Shown piece by piece: positions 34,491 through 42,536 of a DNA stretch of 64,000 nucleotides. The position numbers were made by a program, and so were the translations under genes. The DNA is from CADEED01 sp039931065. Lineage in GTDB: Bacteria; Pseudomonadota; Gammaproteobacteria; Steroidobacterales; Steroidobacteraceae. The DNA lies in contig JBDTSP010000010.1 in the NCBI GenBank assembly GCA_039931065.1, forward strand, positions 1 to 64,000, read 5' to 3'. The first letter of the stretch is position 1; each line of letters opens with the position of its first letter. The notes under the pieces are model-generated. The model was given only the letters and a program-made list of their open reading frames with translations, was not told the origin of the DNA and ran no database searches.

Positions 34491-35854
34491 GCGCCGCACA
34501 CATTCTGGTCGTCGATGACGAAGCCGACATTCGCGGCCTGCTGAAAGAAATTCTTTCGGAGGAAGGTTACGACGTGGACGTCGCTGGCGATGCCGGCCAG
34601 GCCCGCGCGTTGCGCGCGCGCCAGTTACCCGACCTCGTTTTGCTCGACATCTGGATGCCCGATACCGACGGCATCACGCTGCTGCGCGAGTGGCAGGCAC
34701 AGGCGTCGGAGGCTTCCTGCCCCGTGGTCATGATGTCAGGCCACGGCACTGTCGAAACGGCGGTCGAGGCGACGCGTCTCGGCGCCTTCGATTTCGTCGA
34801 GAAGCCGCTGTCGCTGCAAAAGCTGCTGCGCACCGTCGAACGCGCGTTGGAAGCCGGCAAGAGAAAACGCCACGCGGGCAAGTTGTTAGCCGCATCTCCG
34901 GGCGTGCCGGTGGGCCGCAGCCGTATCATGCAGCAGCTGCGCGCCGATCTCGCCCAGATCGCCCCGAACGATTCGCCGGTATTGCTGATCGGTGAAACCG
35001 GCACCGGTCGCGAAGCTTTCGCGCGGTTCCTGCACGATGCGAGTCCGCGCGCGTCACGTCCATTCGTCACGCTGATCTCGAGCACCTTGCGTGGCGACGG
35101 TGCCGAGCAGGTGTTGTTCGGTACGGAAACCGGCGACCAGACCGCACCCGGCGTGCTCGAACGGGCCGGTGCCGGCACCCTGTTCATAAACGAACTCGAA
35201 GACCTGCCGGCGCAGGCGCAACGTGCGCTGCTCGGAACACTCGAGAGCGGCCAGTTCACGCGTGTCGGCGGCAACACGCCGGTAATGCTCAAGGCGCGCA
35301 TCATTTCCTCTTCGCGTCCGGGCATCGAGTCGCGCAGCGACGATTTCCGCCGCGATCTGCTCGCGCACCTCAATACGCTGCTGGTACGCGTGCCGCCGCT
35401 GCGCGAATACACGGAAGACGTGCCCGATCTGCTGCGTCACTACGTCGATCGCCTGGTCGACGGGGAAGGCCTGCAGTTTCGAAAATTCAGCGTCGCCGCG
35501 CAGAACCGGCTGCGCAATTATCCGTGGCCCGACAACGTGCGCGAGCTCAAGAATCTCGTGCAGCGTCTGCTGTTGCAGGGCGGCGGCGAAGAAATCCGTC
35601 TCGAAGAAATAGAGCGCGAGCTGGCCGCCCAGGCGCCCTCTGTCGAGCCGCTGGTCAAACAGGATCTGCTGGCGTTGCCGTTGCGCGAAGCGCGCGAGCA
35701 GTTCGAACGTGCCTATCTACAGCAGCAGCTGCTGCTGTGTAACGGCAAGGTGGGTCAGCTGGCCAAACGCGTCGGCATGGAACGCACCCACCTCTATCGC
35801 AAGCTGCGTTCGCTCGGCGTCGACTTCCGCAACATCACCGACGAGTCGGAGTGA
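34487..35854 (+). CDS. ntrX: NtrX-type response regulator with degenerate AAA+ domain
   Basis: Response regulator of 455 residues paired with the kinase. The receiver domain has VVDDEADIRG, phospho-acceptor Asp54 in LLDIWMP and Lys106 in EKPLS. The central domain aligns with sigma-54 activators, but key sites are altered: Walker A reads GETGTGRE with Arg175 for Lys, the GAFTGA loop expected near 212-222 is missing, and Walker B reads TLFINEL with Asn235 for Asp. The C-terminal Fis-like helix-turn-helix is intact (GKVGQLAKRVGMERTHLYR). It probably binds DNA but cannot remodel sigma-54 polymerase in the standard way. ATG overlaps the ntrY stop. Confidence 0.92.
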   Translation: MSAAHILVVDDEADIRGLLKEILSEEGYDVDVAGDAGQARALRARQLPDLVLLDIWMPDTDGITLLREWQAQASEASCPVVMMSGHGTVETAVEATRLGAFDFVEKPLSLQKLLRTVERALEAGKRKRHAGKLLAASPGVPVGRSRIMQQLRADLAQIAPNDSPVLLIGETGTGREAFARFLHDASPRASRPFVTLISSTLRGDGAEQVLFGTETGDQTAPGVLERAGAGTLFINELEDLPAQAQRALLGTLESGQFTRVGGNTPVMLKARIISSSRPGIESRSDDFRRDLLAHLNTLLVRVPPLREYTEDVPDLLRHYVDRLVDGEGLQFRKFSVAAQNRLRNYPWPDNVRELKNLVQRLLLQGGGEEIRLEEIERELAAQAPSVEPLVKQDLLALPLREAREQFERAYLQQQLLLCNGKVGQLAKRVGMERTHLYRKLRSLGVDFRNITDESE

Positions 35855-35872
35855 GTCGCGCGGGCGCGGCGC

Positions 35873-36976
35873 CTACGCGGGCGTACGCGGTGACAACACG
35901 ATCAGCCGATCGCCGGGGGCGATGATCGCGTCATTTTCCCAGAATCCGATGACACGCTCGGCGCGATGTATGCGCAAGACGATGCCATCCGGGACATCGG
36001 TGGCCCGTTTGCCGACATCCACGTCCGCGGCCATCCTTTCCGCCAGCGTCACTCGACCGTCGATCGTCAGCATGTCATACACGTAACTCGCCACGTGTGA
36101 CGACGTGGTGGAGTTCGCCATCAATATGCCGCTCACCGTCGAGGGACAGATGGTGGCCGAGGCCCCGCCCGTACGCACCAGGTTTTCGTTCTCGGCTTCC
36201 TTGACCATGGCGACGATACGCAGTCCGCCCGCCATGCTGTGGATCGTGAGTGTCGCCAGCACGGTAGTGTCGTCGCGGCCGAGGCAGACGAATGCGGCGC
36301 GCGCGGCCTGGATGTTGGCGTCGCTCAAAACCGCTTCGCGAGTTGCGTCACCGCGCAATCCGACCATGCCCATCTCGGCGGCTTCGAGCAATGCGTCTTC
36401 TTCGCGATCGATGACCACGATCTGTCTGGGGTTGGTGCCGCGGCGTATGACTTCGGTGGCCGCGCTGCGTCCGCCCAGCCCGAAACCGCAGATGACGATG
36501 TGGCCTGTGAGGGCTGATTGCCTAAGTCTCATGCGAAAGTCCTCGATCAGGCGCCGCGCGACCACCTGGTAAGCGGTACCGAGAAAAATGGCCCAGACAA
36601 ACAGCCGAATCGGCGTGACGAAAAATGCATCGAGCATGCGCGCTTCGTCGGTCACCGGCACGATATCCCCGTAACCAACCGTCGTAATGGTTATCACGGC
36701 GAAATAGACGACATCGCTGATGGAAACCACGCCGTCGGTGTTGTCCCGCAGGCCGTCTCGATCGAACGAGAACACTGCGATGACGATCGTTACCAGCACA
36801 ATCACCAGCAGCAGCCGTTTCCACAGCGAGCGATGTGCCGAGGAAGGCTTGCCGTAGTAGAGCCGTCGGTGTCCCGTGGAACTGCGCTGCAGGATGCGCC
36901 ATGCCCGGGTCGGTGCACTCGCCCGGATGCCCGATTCGGAATGACGGTCGTCACCGCGCATGGAAGTCTCGCTCAT
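35873..36976 (-). CDS. potassium channel protein with TrkA-N (RCK) domains
   Basis: Two-transmembrane potassium channel with cytoplasmic regulatory domains. Membrane segment about 52-70, pore filter TVGYGD at about 99-104, second segment about 118-138. The RCK/TrkA-N domain has ICGFGLGGRS for nucleotide binding and IDREEDAL, and a TrkA-C-like end (GDRLIVLSPR). Start ATG at 36976 is preferred; an ATG 15 codons upstream would leave only 11 bases to the divergent permease gene. It ends 18 bases from ntrX. Its role is probably potassium or membrane-potential homeostasis. Confidence 0.88.
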   Translation of the reverse strand: MSETSMRGDDRHSESGIRASAPTRAWRILQRSSTGHRRLYYGKPSSAHRSLWKRLLLVIVLVTIVIAVFSFDRDGLRDNTDGVVSISDVVYFAVITITTVGYGDIVPVTDEARMLDAFFVTPIRLFVWAIFLGTAYQVVARRLIEDFRMRLRQSALTGHIVICGFGLGGRSAATEVIRRGTNPRQIVVIDREEDALLEAAEMGMVGLRGDATREAVLSDANIQAARAAFVCLGRDDTTVLATLTIHSMAGGLRIVAMVKEAENENLVRTGGASATICPSTVSGILMANSTTSSHVASYVYDMLTIDGRVTLAERMAADVDVGKRATDVPDGIVLRIHRAERVIGFWENDAIIAPGDRLIVLSPRTPA

Positions 36977-37032
36977 CGCGCAGGAGTCTAACGCACGGTT
37001 CCCGGAATCATCGCGTAACATTCCGGCGCCGC

Positions 37033-38865
37033 ATGATCGATATCTCTACACCAGGTCCGCACGCCATCGCGATCATGATCGTCGCGATGGCGGCGTTCTA
37101 TCTATACACGCGGCCGTGGATCCGGATGGAACTGGTTTCGCTGCTGTTGCTGGCCGCGTTGCTGTGCGTGTTCTATCTGTTTCCGTACGCCGGCGTCGAT
37201 GCGCCGCTGACCGAAACCGAGATTCTCGAATCGTTCGGACATCCGGCGCTCATCGCAATTTGTTGCCTGATGGTGCTCGGCCGGGGCCTGAGCATGACCG
37301 GGGCGCTCGATCCGGCGGTACGCGTGCTGAGCCGCATCTGGGCGTGGAACCGTGCGCTCGGCCTGTTGGTTACGTTGATCGGTGCGGGGCTTGCAAGCGC
37401 GGTCGTCAACGACACCCCGGTCCTCGTGCTGATGTTGCCGCTGTTGCTGAGGCTCGCCGATCGCACGGGTTACTCGGCCGCCAAAACGCTGTTGCCGGTC
37501 AATTATGCCATCCTGGTGGGCGGCACTCTGACCAGCATCGGGACTTCCACCAATCTACTGGTGTTGAAAACTGCGGAAGATCTTGGTGTCCGCTCGATCG
37601 GAATCTTCGACTTCACGCCGCTCGCCCTCGTTGCCTTCGCCGTGGCGTTGCCATACCTGTGGCTGATCCTGCCGCGACTGTTGCCGGACGGTACGGGGCC
37701 CAATTCCCACGACGCGGTCCGCAAATTCGAGGCGCGGCTGCAAGTTGCCGCGGACAATGAACGCTTGATGGGAAAGGGCATGCGGGATCTCAAGCGTGCG
37801 CTGGGGCGCGACATTGCGGCCACCGGTGTGCTGCGCAACGGCACCGCCCTCGCGGCGGACGATACCTTGCGACTCGAGGCAGGCGACGTATTGATGTTGA
37901 GCGATACACCCACCGGGCTACGCGATATCGCCAGCGCATTGCGTACCGACCTGTTCGATCGGGAGGGCGCCGGCCTGTTTGTGACCCCCTCGGAATCGAA
38001 GGAAGATATTCACCTGGCAGAACTGGTTATTGGAGCGCATTCGGCACTATCGGGACGTTCGCTGCGCGACGCCCGGTTCGCCGACGGACATGCGGTGATC
38101 GTAGTTGGGCTGTATCGCGGTGCGGCCGGGTTGCTGAGATACGCGCAGGACTTCACGCGCGAACCGCTGATGGCAGGCGACGTGTTGCTGGTGCAGGGAA
38201 CCAGCGACAACATCGCCGCTCTGCGCGCACTGCCGGACCTGATGCTGGTCGACCAGGGCATGCCCATGCCACGCTCGCCGCTGGCGCCGTTGGCGCTCTG
38301 CATCATGGGCATGGTGGTACTGCTCGCGGCGACCAAGGTCATGCCCATTCACGTTTCCGCGGCGCTCGGCATGGTGGCGATGCTGGCGACCGGCTGCGTG
38401 CGACTCGACGGCATCGGCCGCGCGCTCAGTCTCGAAGTCGTACTGCTGGTGGCCTCGAGCGTCGCGCTCGGGCGCGGATTGGTGGGTACCGGTGGCGCCC
38501 AGTGGCTCGGCGAGATCGCCGCATTCGCGACCGGCAATGTGGCGCCCGCACTGCAGTTGGCATTGTTGATGACCTTTGCAGCGTTGTTGACCAACTTCGT
38601 TTCCAACGCCGCCGCCGCGGCGGTCGGAACACCGATCGCCGTGGCTACCGCGACGGCGCTCGGAGTCGATGCCGAGCCCTACGTGCTGGCAATCCTGTTT
38701 GGCGCGAATCTCAGCTTCGCGACGCCGACCGCCTACCAGACCAACGTGCTGGTGATGAATGCCGCCGGCTATCGATTTCGCGATTTCGTGCGCGGCGGTT
38801 TACCACTGGTGTTGCTGTTGCTGATCACCTTCAGCCTGTTGCTGGCGCACCGCTATTCGATGTGA
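37033..38865 (+). CDS. SLC13-type anion permease with two TrkA-C domains
   Basis: Membrane transporter of 610 residues of the DASS/SLC13 type. There are two groups of membrane helices at about 5-220 and 415-610, with the paired signatures VVNDTPVLVLMLPLL and FVSNAAAAAVGTPIA, and GTLTSIGTSTNLL. Between them lie two TrkA-C domains (about 225-400; LRLEAGDVLMLSD and GDVLLVQGTSDN). Substrates in the family are sulfate, dicarboxylates or other anions and cannot be chosen here. It is divergent from the potassium channel gene, whose product also carries TrkA domains; joint control through the 56-base gap is plausible. Confidence 0.88.
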   Translation: MIDISTPGPHAIAIMIVAMAAFYLYTRPWIRMELVSLLLLAALLCVFYLFPYAGVDAPLTETEILESFGHPALIAICCLMVLGRGLSMTGALDPAVRVLSRIWAWNRALGLLVTLIGAGLASAVVNDTPVLVLMLPLLLRLADRTGYSAAKTLLPVNYAILVGGTLTSIGTSTNLLVLKTAEDLGVRSIGIFDFTPLALVAFAVALPYLWLILPRLLPDGTGPNSHDAVRKFEARLQVAADNERLMGKGMRDLKRALGRDIAATGVLRNGTALAADDTLRLEAGDVLMLSDTPTGLRDIASALRTDLFDREGAGLFVTPSESKEDIHLAELVIGAHSALSGRSLRDARFADGHAVIVVGLYRGAAGLLRYAQDFTREPLMAGDVLLVQGTSDNIAALRALPDLMLVDQGMPMPRSPLAPLALCIMGMVVLLAATKVMPIHVSAALGMVAMLATGCVRLDGIGRALSLEVVLLVASSVALGRGLVGTGGAQWLGEIAAFATGNVAPALQLALLMTFAALLTNFVSNAAAAAVGTPIAVATATALGVDAEPYVLAILFGANLSFATPTAYQTNVLVMNAAGYRFRDFVRGGLPLVLLLLITFSLLLAHRYSM

Positions 38866-38932
38866 TCTCGGCGACAATCCGCCACCGGGCGCGGGAACCT
38901 GCGCGGGTAGTTAGTTGCCGGGATAGCGGCGT

Positions 38933-39859
38933 TCAGTCCTTGTCAGGGCCGGATTCGGTGCCGCGCGCGGCGGCCGGTGGCTCGCAGGCCGGCAAGCCCG
39001 AACGAATATGCAGATCGCGCTGCGGAAAGGGGATCTTGATATCGGCTGCCCGCAACTCGTCGTCCAGCGCCCAGAGAGCCTGCGCCTGGACGCGCGAGGG
39101 GGAGCGGATGGATTCCGGACCGATCCACAGCAACAGTTCGAAATTGAGGGAGCTGTCGCCGAAGCCGGTCATCCAGACGTCGCTGGTGTGGTACTCGTTG
39201 TCGATCACTCCGCGCACCTTCTTCGCGGCCGCCAGTCCCGCGGCCTTCACCTGGGCCTTGTCGCTGCCGTAGGCGACACCAAAGGGAATACGCAGCCGGC
39301 GGGTGAATTCGTCCAGCGTCCAGTTGGTGACGCGCCCGTTGACGAACTCGGAGTTCGGCACCAGCACGTCGACCGAATCATTGGTGGTGACGCGCGTGTA
39401 ACGCATCGCAATCTCGACGACCGTGCCGCGGACGCCCGATTGCAGATCCACGAAGTCGCCGATCTTGAGGCTGCGCTCCGCCATCAGGATGAGCCCGGAT
39501 ACGAAGTTCGAAACGATACTTTGCAGTCCAAAACCGACGCCTACGCCGATGGCGCCGCCCAACAGCGCCAGATTGGTCACGTCGACGCCAACGATCGACA
39601 GCGCCCACAGAATGCCGATGACCCAGACCGAATATCGCAGCACCCGGCCGATCGCGTAGGCGCCCGAGAACTGGCCCGTCAGGCCGGAGCGCCGACGAGC
39701 AGTTCGCTGGATAGCGTGTTCGAGCGCGCGTGAACCCCACCAGGTCAGGACGACGACCGCTATGAGGCCGAGCAGGCGCGCCACGCTGAATGTGAATTCG
39801 CCGTAGCCGATCCGGGAAGCCTCGAACCATTCCAGAATGCGAGTCAGTGTCTCGTGCAT
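38933..39859 (-). CDS. mechanosensitive ion channel of the MscS family
   Basis: Small-conductance mechanosensitive channel of 308 residues. Three membrane segments lie at about 22-42, 70-92 and 96-115. The pore helix and beta domain are typical: GGAIGVGVGFGLQSIVSNF then RSLKIGDFVDL and VLVPNSEFVNGRVTNW. It releases solutes on osmotic downshock. Intact, unlike the second mscS-type gene that ends 3 bases upstream of its start codon; the two belong to different MscS subgroups, so they are not a recent tandem duplication. Confidence 0.92.
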   Translation of the reverse strand: MHETLTRILEWFEASRIGYGEFTFSVARLLGLIAVVVLTWWGSRALEHAIQRTARRRSGLTGQFSGAYAIGRVLRYSVWVIGILWALSIVGVDVTNLALLGGAIGVGVGFGLQSIVSNFVSGLILMAERSLKIGDFVDLQSGVRGTVVEIAMRYTRVTTNDSVDVLVPNSEFVNGRVTNWTLDEFTRRLRIPFGVAYGSDKAQVKAAGLAAAKKVRGVIDNEYHTSDVWMTGFGDSSLNFELLLWIGPESIRSPSRVQAQALWALDDELRAADIKIPFPQRDLHIRSGLPACEPPAAARGTESGPDKD

Positions 39860-39862
39860 ACC

Positions 39863-40638
39863 TCAGGATTCTCCGGCGCCGACCGGGCGCGACCAGATGC
39901 GGAACGCGGGCGCGGCATAGTTCTTGGGCAGATGTTCCTGCGGCAGGGCGAGGCGCGCGCCATCGCGCACGGCGGTGTAGTGATGCGACATGATCTCGAC
40001 TCCCGCCGCGGCGAATGTTGTCTGAATTTCGGCATGTAGCCGGGAAAACACCGCGGCCATCTCGGCGGGCTTTCGAGTGTAAGCGTTCAATTCATAACAG
40101 ACATAGAAGTCGTCCAGCTTGGTCTGCAGCACGAACGGAGCGGGATCAACTTCGAGATCTTTCACCTTGCCTGCGGCCGCGATCAATAACTCGTGAACTC
40201 GTTCCCACGGAGCGTCGTAGCCGATCGTCACGCTGGTATGAAGGATCAGTCCCCGTTGTTCGGCGCCGGAGGTGAAATTGATGATGTGATTCGACAGCAC
40301 AAGGGAATTCGGCACCGTGATGTCGACGTTTTGATCGTCCGCAGACGCGCGCCGAATAAATCCTTGTCGAGAATGTCGCCGACTGCATCGGCGATCTTGA
40401 CCCGGTCGCCGATACGAAACGGCCGCATGTATGTGATGAACACACCCGCGATGACATTTCCGATCGCCGTGGCGGGGCCGAGCGAGAGCAACAGGCCAAC
40501 GAATACCGAGACACCCTTGAATCCCTCCGATCCCGAACCGGGCAGGTAGGGGAAAACCATGACGGCGGCAATGGCGATCACCAGGAATCGCAATAGCGAG
40601 TAGGTTGGCGCCGCCCAGTCGGTGTAAAAACCCTGCAC
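39863..40638 (-). pseudogene. truncated and frameshifted mscS-type gene
   Basis: Remnant of a larger MscS-family channel. The upstream part (40638 down to about 40330) encodes one membrane segment, the pore helix and RPFRIGDRVKIADAVGDIL; the rest (about 40329 to 39863) continues in another frame as VDITVPNSLVLSNHIINFTSG and the C-terminal domain. A single missing A in a run on the minus strand (tttt at 40329-40332 on the plus strand) restores a family-like LRTIKNVDITVPNS when added back. The 5' end begins abruptly after a GTG with no long N-terminal part, and the adjacent DNA is an ntrX fragment. Either a true pseudogene or, for the frameshift only, a sequencing error. Confidence 0.8.
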
Positions 40639-40649
40639 CTGGATATGGC

Positions 40650-40746
40650 TAACGGCAAGGTGGGTCAGTTGACGAAACGCTCAATCGCAAGCTGCGTTCA
40701 CTCGGCGTCGACTTCCGCACACCGCAATTGAGACGAGTCGGAGTAG
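40650..40746 (+). repeat. degenerate copy of the 3' end of ntrX
   Basis: This stretch repeats the last codons of ntrX (35740-35850) in the same orientation. 40650-40679 matches 35740-35769 with three differences; 22 bases are then missing; 40680-40719 matches 35792-35831 with two differences (cgcaagctgcgtt and ggcgtcgacttccgc are exact). The similarity fades through to gacgagtcggagt. No open frame covers it. It abuts the broken 5' end of the mscS-type pseudogene, which marks a rearrangement breakpoint. Confidence 0.85.
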
Positions 40747-40759
40747 CTTCCTTCACGGG

Positions 40760-41533
40760 CTATTTCGATCGGGGAGCGCCGCCCGCCGCAGTTTCGATCA
40801 CGCGCGACGTATTGGTGTAGTTGTTGTGTGAAAACGCGACAAAGCCGACACCGGTGTATTCCCAATACTCGCGAAAGGTATCGGCCGAAAAGGAAAACGG
40901 ATTCTTGCCCGCGCCCGTGTATTTCGAGGAAACGGCATTGGGCGGGCCGATCAGGTCGAGCACCTCATTCGGCAGCATCCCAGCCTTGATGACGCCGAGT
41001 GAGATGTCGCGCTGCTGCGGCACAGCCGCTGCGGGCGGCGGCATGGCGAGCACGGCGGCATTGCCCATCTGTTGCGTGTTGAGCCTGCAACAGGCGCGCA
41101 TCTTCAGGTCGGCGAGCCGCGCATCCGTTTCGCCGAGCTGCGAACGAAAATAGAAACCTTGGCCGGCCGTGCCGGTGAGTTCGTAGAAATAAGTCTGTCC
41201 GGCGAGCCAGCTGCCGTTGCCTTCCCAACCCGGAGTCGCGCTGGCTGATGGCCACTTCAGTGCCAGTGGATGGTCGCCCGGTTCGACGACGGCGACTCCG
41301 AAGGCTTCCTGCGGCAAACGCATGACTTCCTCATCGCCGACATAAATCCGGGCGGCGAGGCCGGTTGGCTCTGCATGGGCGCGGAACACCACGAGCAGCG
41401 CCTTGTCGGCTGGTGCGGCCGCGAGCGTCACGCTGTCGAATTCGGGCCCTTTCGGTGGCGCTGCCATGCAACCGGCGAGTACGAACATCGCCACGCTGAT
41501 CGCGAGCGAGGGACTGTATTTCGCCAATCGCAT
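40760..41533 (-). CDS. lipoprotein with DUF2846-like and BamE/SmpA-like domains
   Basis: Predicted lipoprotein of 257 residues with lipobox Cys near 22 (FVLAGC). Residues about 40-140 form a beta-rich domain like DUF2846 (ALLVVFRAHAEPTGLAARIYV). The C-terminal part from about 175 has GVIKAGMLPNEVLDLIGPP and YWEYTGVGFVAFS, a BamE/SmpA-like (outer-membrane lipoprotein) pattern. The same C-terminal domain occurs in the next gene upstream, so the two are paralogous in that half. Function unknown; an envelope role is likely. Its stop lies 14 bases from the ntrX fragment. Confidence 0.77.
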   Translation of the reverse strand: MRLAKYSPSLAISVAMFVLAGCMAAPPKGPEFDSVTLAAAPADKALLVVFRAHAEPTGLAARIYVGDEEVMRLPQEAFGVAVVEPGDHPLALKWPSASATPGWEGNGSWLAGQTYFYELTGTAGQGFYFRSQLGETDARLADLKMRACCRLNTQQMGNAAVLAMPPPAAAVPQQRDISLGVIKAGMLPNEVLDLIGPPNAVSSKYTGAGKNPFSFSADTFREYWEYTGVGFVAFSHNNYTNTSRVIETAAGGAPRSK

Positions 41534-41571
41534 TCCCTTTCGGTTCCGGTGCGTCGTCGCGGATTTCGGTG

Positions 41572-42423
41572 TCAGGGGTAACCGCTCTCGTTCGGATCCG
41601 GCGTCACGGTGATGACGCGGAACACACCTTCATACGCCGACTTGAGAGAGAACTCGACGCGCCCCACACCCTTGTACATGTAGACCATGCGTTGCAGGTC
41701 TCTGGCGCCGAAGTTGAACGGCTGCCATTGTTTGCCCGTCATGCGCTGTGACTGGTTGGTGGGCTGGCCGATCAAGTCGCTCACTTCCTGCTGACTCATG
41801 CCGACGCGGATCAGGCCGAGATCGACCGTCTTCGGAGTACCCGCCGGAACGGCGGCCGCGGCGGGTGCCGCAGCGGCGGCTGGCGCAGCAGCAGGCGCAG
41901 CGGCCGGTTTTGCGCCGGCCTTGGCGTTTTTCTTGCCCTTGGTGGCCGCAGCAGGCGGCGGTGGCGGCGGCGGCGGCGGATTGCGCAGCAACTCGAGATT
42001 GACGGTGCCGGCGAGGTACGAACTGGTCGCGCCTTTTGAAAGGTTTTTCGATGCCTTCTCGCAATGGCCGCGCAACCTGCGGTGCACCGATTTGTCGTCG
42101 GCGACCTGGTCGAGCACGGCCTTGTAGCGATTGTTGCCCGAGTTGCCGAGCGCGCGGCACAACCATGCGGACGCATCGACCGTGTCGCGCTCGCCGCCTG
42201 CCAGCGGATACTTCTCGAGCAGCACCTGAGCAGCTACATCCAGAACTTCCGGGTTGGTAACGCTGGCGTTGTACATGCTCTGCGCCACATCCTGCAGCGT
42301 GCTCGGCCCGCCCTTGATGAGTCGGTCGACGTAGCTCTGGTCGGCGGGGCTGAGTGCGGCGAAGCAGGCGCTGCTCAGCAGCAGGCCGGCGACTAACAGC
42401 CAGGAAGATGTTTTCTGGATCAT
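41572..42423 (-). CDS. exported protein with C-terminal BamE/SmpA-like domain
   Basis: Protein of 283 residues with a signal peptide ending near residue 22 (ACFA). The N-terminal 120 residues are helical (SPADQSYVDRLIKGG, WLCRALGNSGNNRYKAVLD). A low-complexity Pro and Ala/Lys linker follows at about 150-195, then a C-terminal domain with LGLIRVGMSQQEVSDLIGQP and VYMYKGVGRVEFS. That domain parallels the one in the downstream lipoprotein. A ggga ribosome site precedes the ATG. The two genes are 38 bases apart and probably co-transcribed. No known family name for the whole protein. Confidence 0.77.
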   Translation of the reverse strand: MIQKTSSWLLVAGLLLSSACFAALSPADQSYVDRLIKGGPSTLQDVAQSMYNASVTNPEVLDVAAQVLLEKYPLAGGERDTVDASAWLCRALGNSGNNRYKAVLDQVADDKSVHRRLRGHCEKASKNLSKGATSSYLAGTVNLELLRNPPPPPPPPPAAATKGKKNAKAGAKPAAAPAAAPAAAAAPAAAAVPAGTPKTVDLGLIRVGMSQQEVSDLIGQPTNQSQRMTGKQWQPFNFGARDLQRMVYMYKGVGRVEFSLKSAYEGVFRVITVTPDPNESGYP

Positions 42424-42536
42424 GGTGACTCCCTGATTTCAGGTCACGTTTGTTGTGGGCGCGACTCTAACATCGGCGCGCCTGCCCGGCGATGGCGCGC
42501 CACATCTCAAAGAGCGGAAAACCGGAACTTCGGGGC

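Noticed and set aside
38933..40638. Recent tandem duplication of mscS
   Set aside because: The intact and broken genes belong to different MscS subgroups and differ across the pore region, so they are not recent copies of each other.
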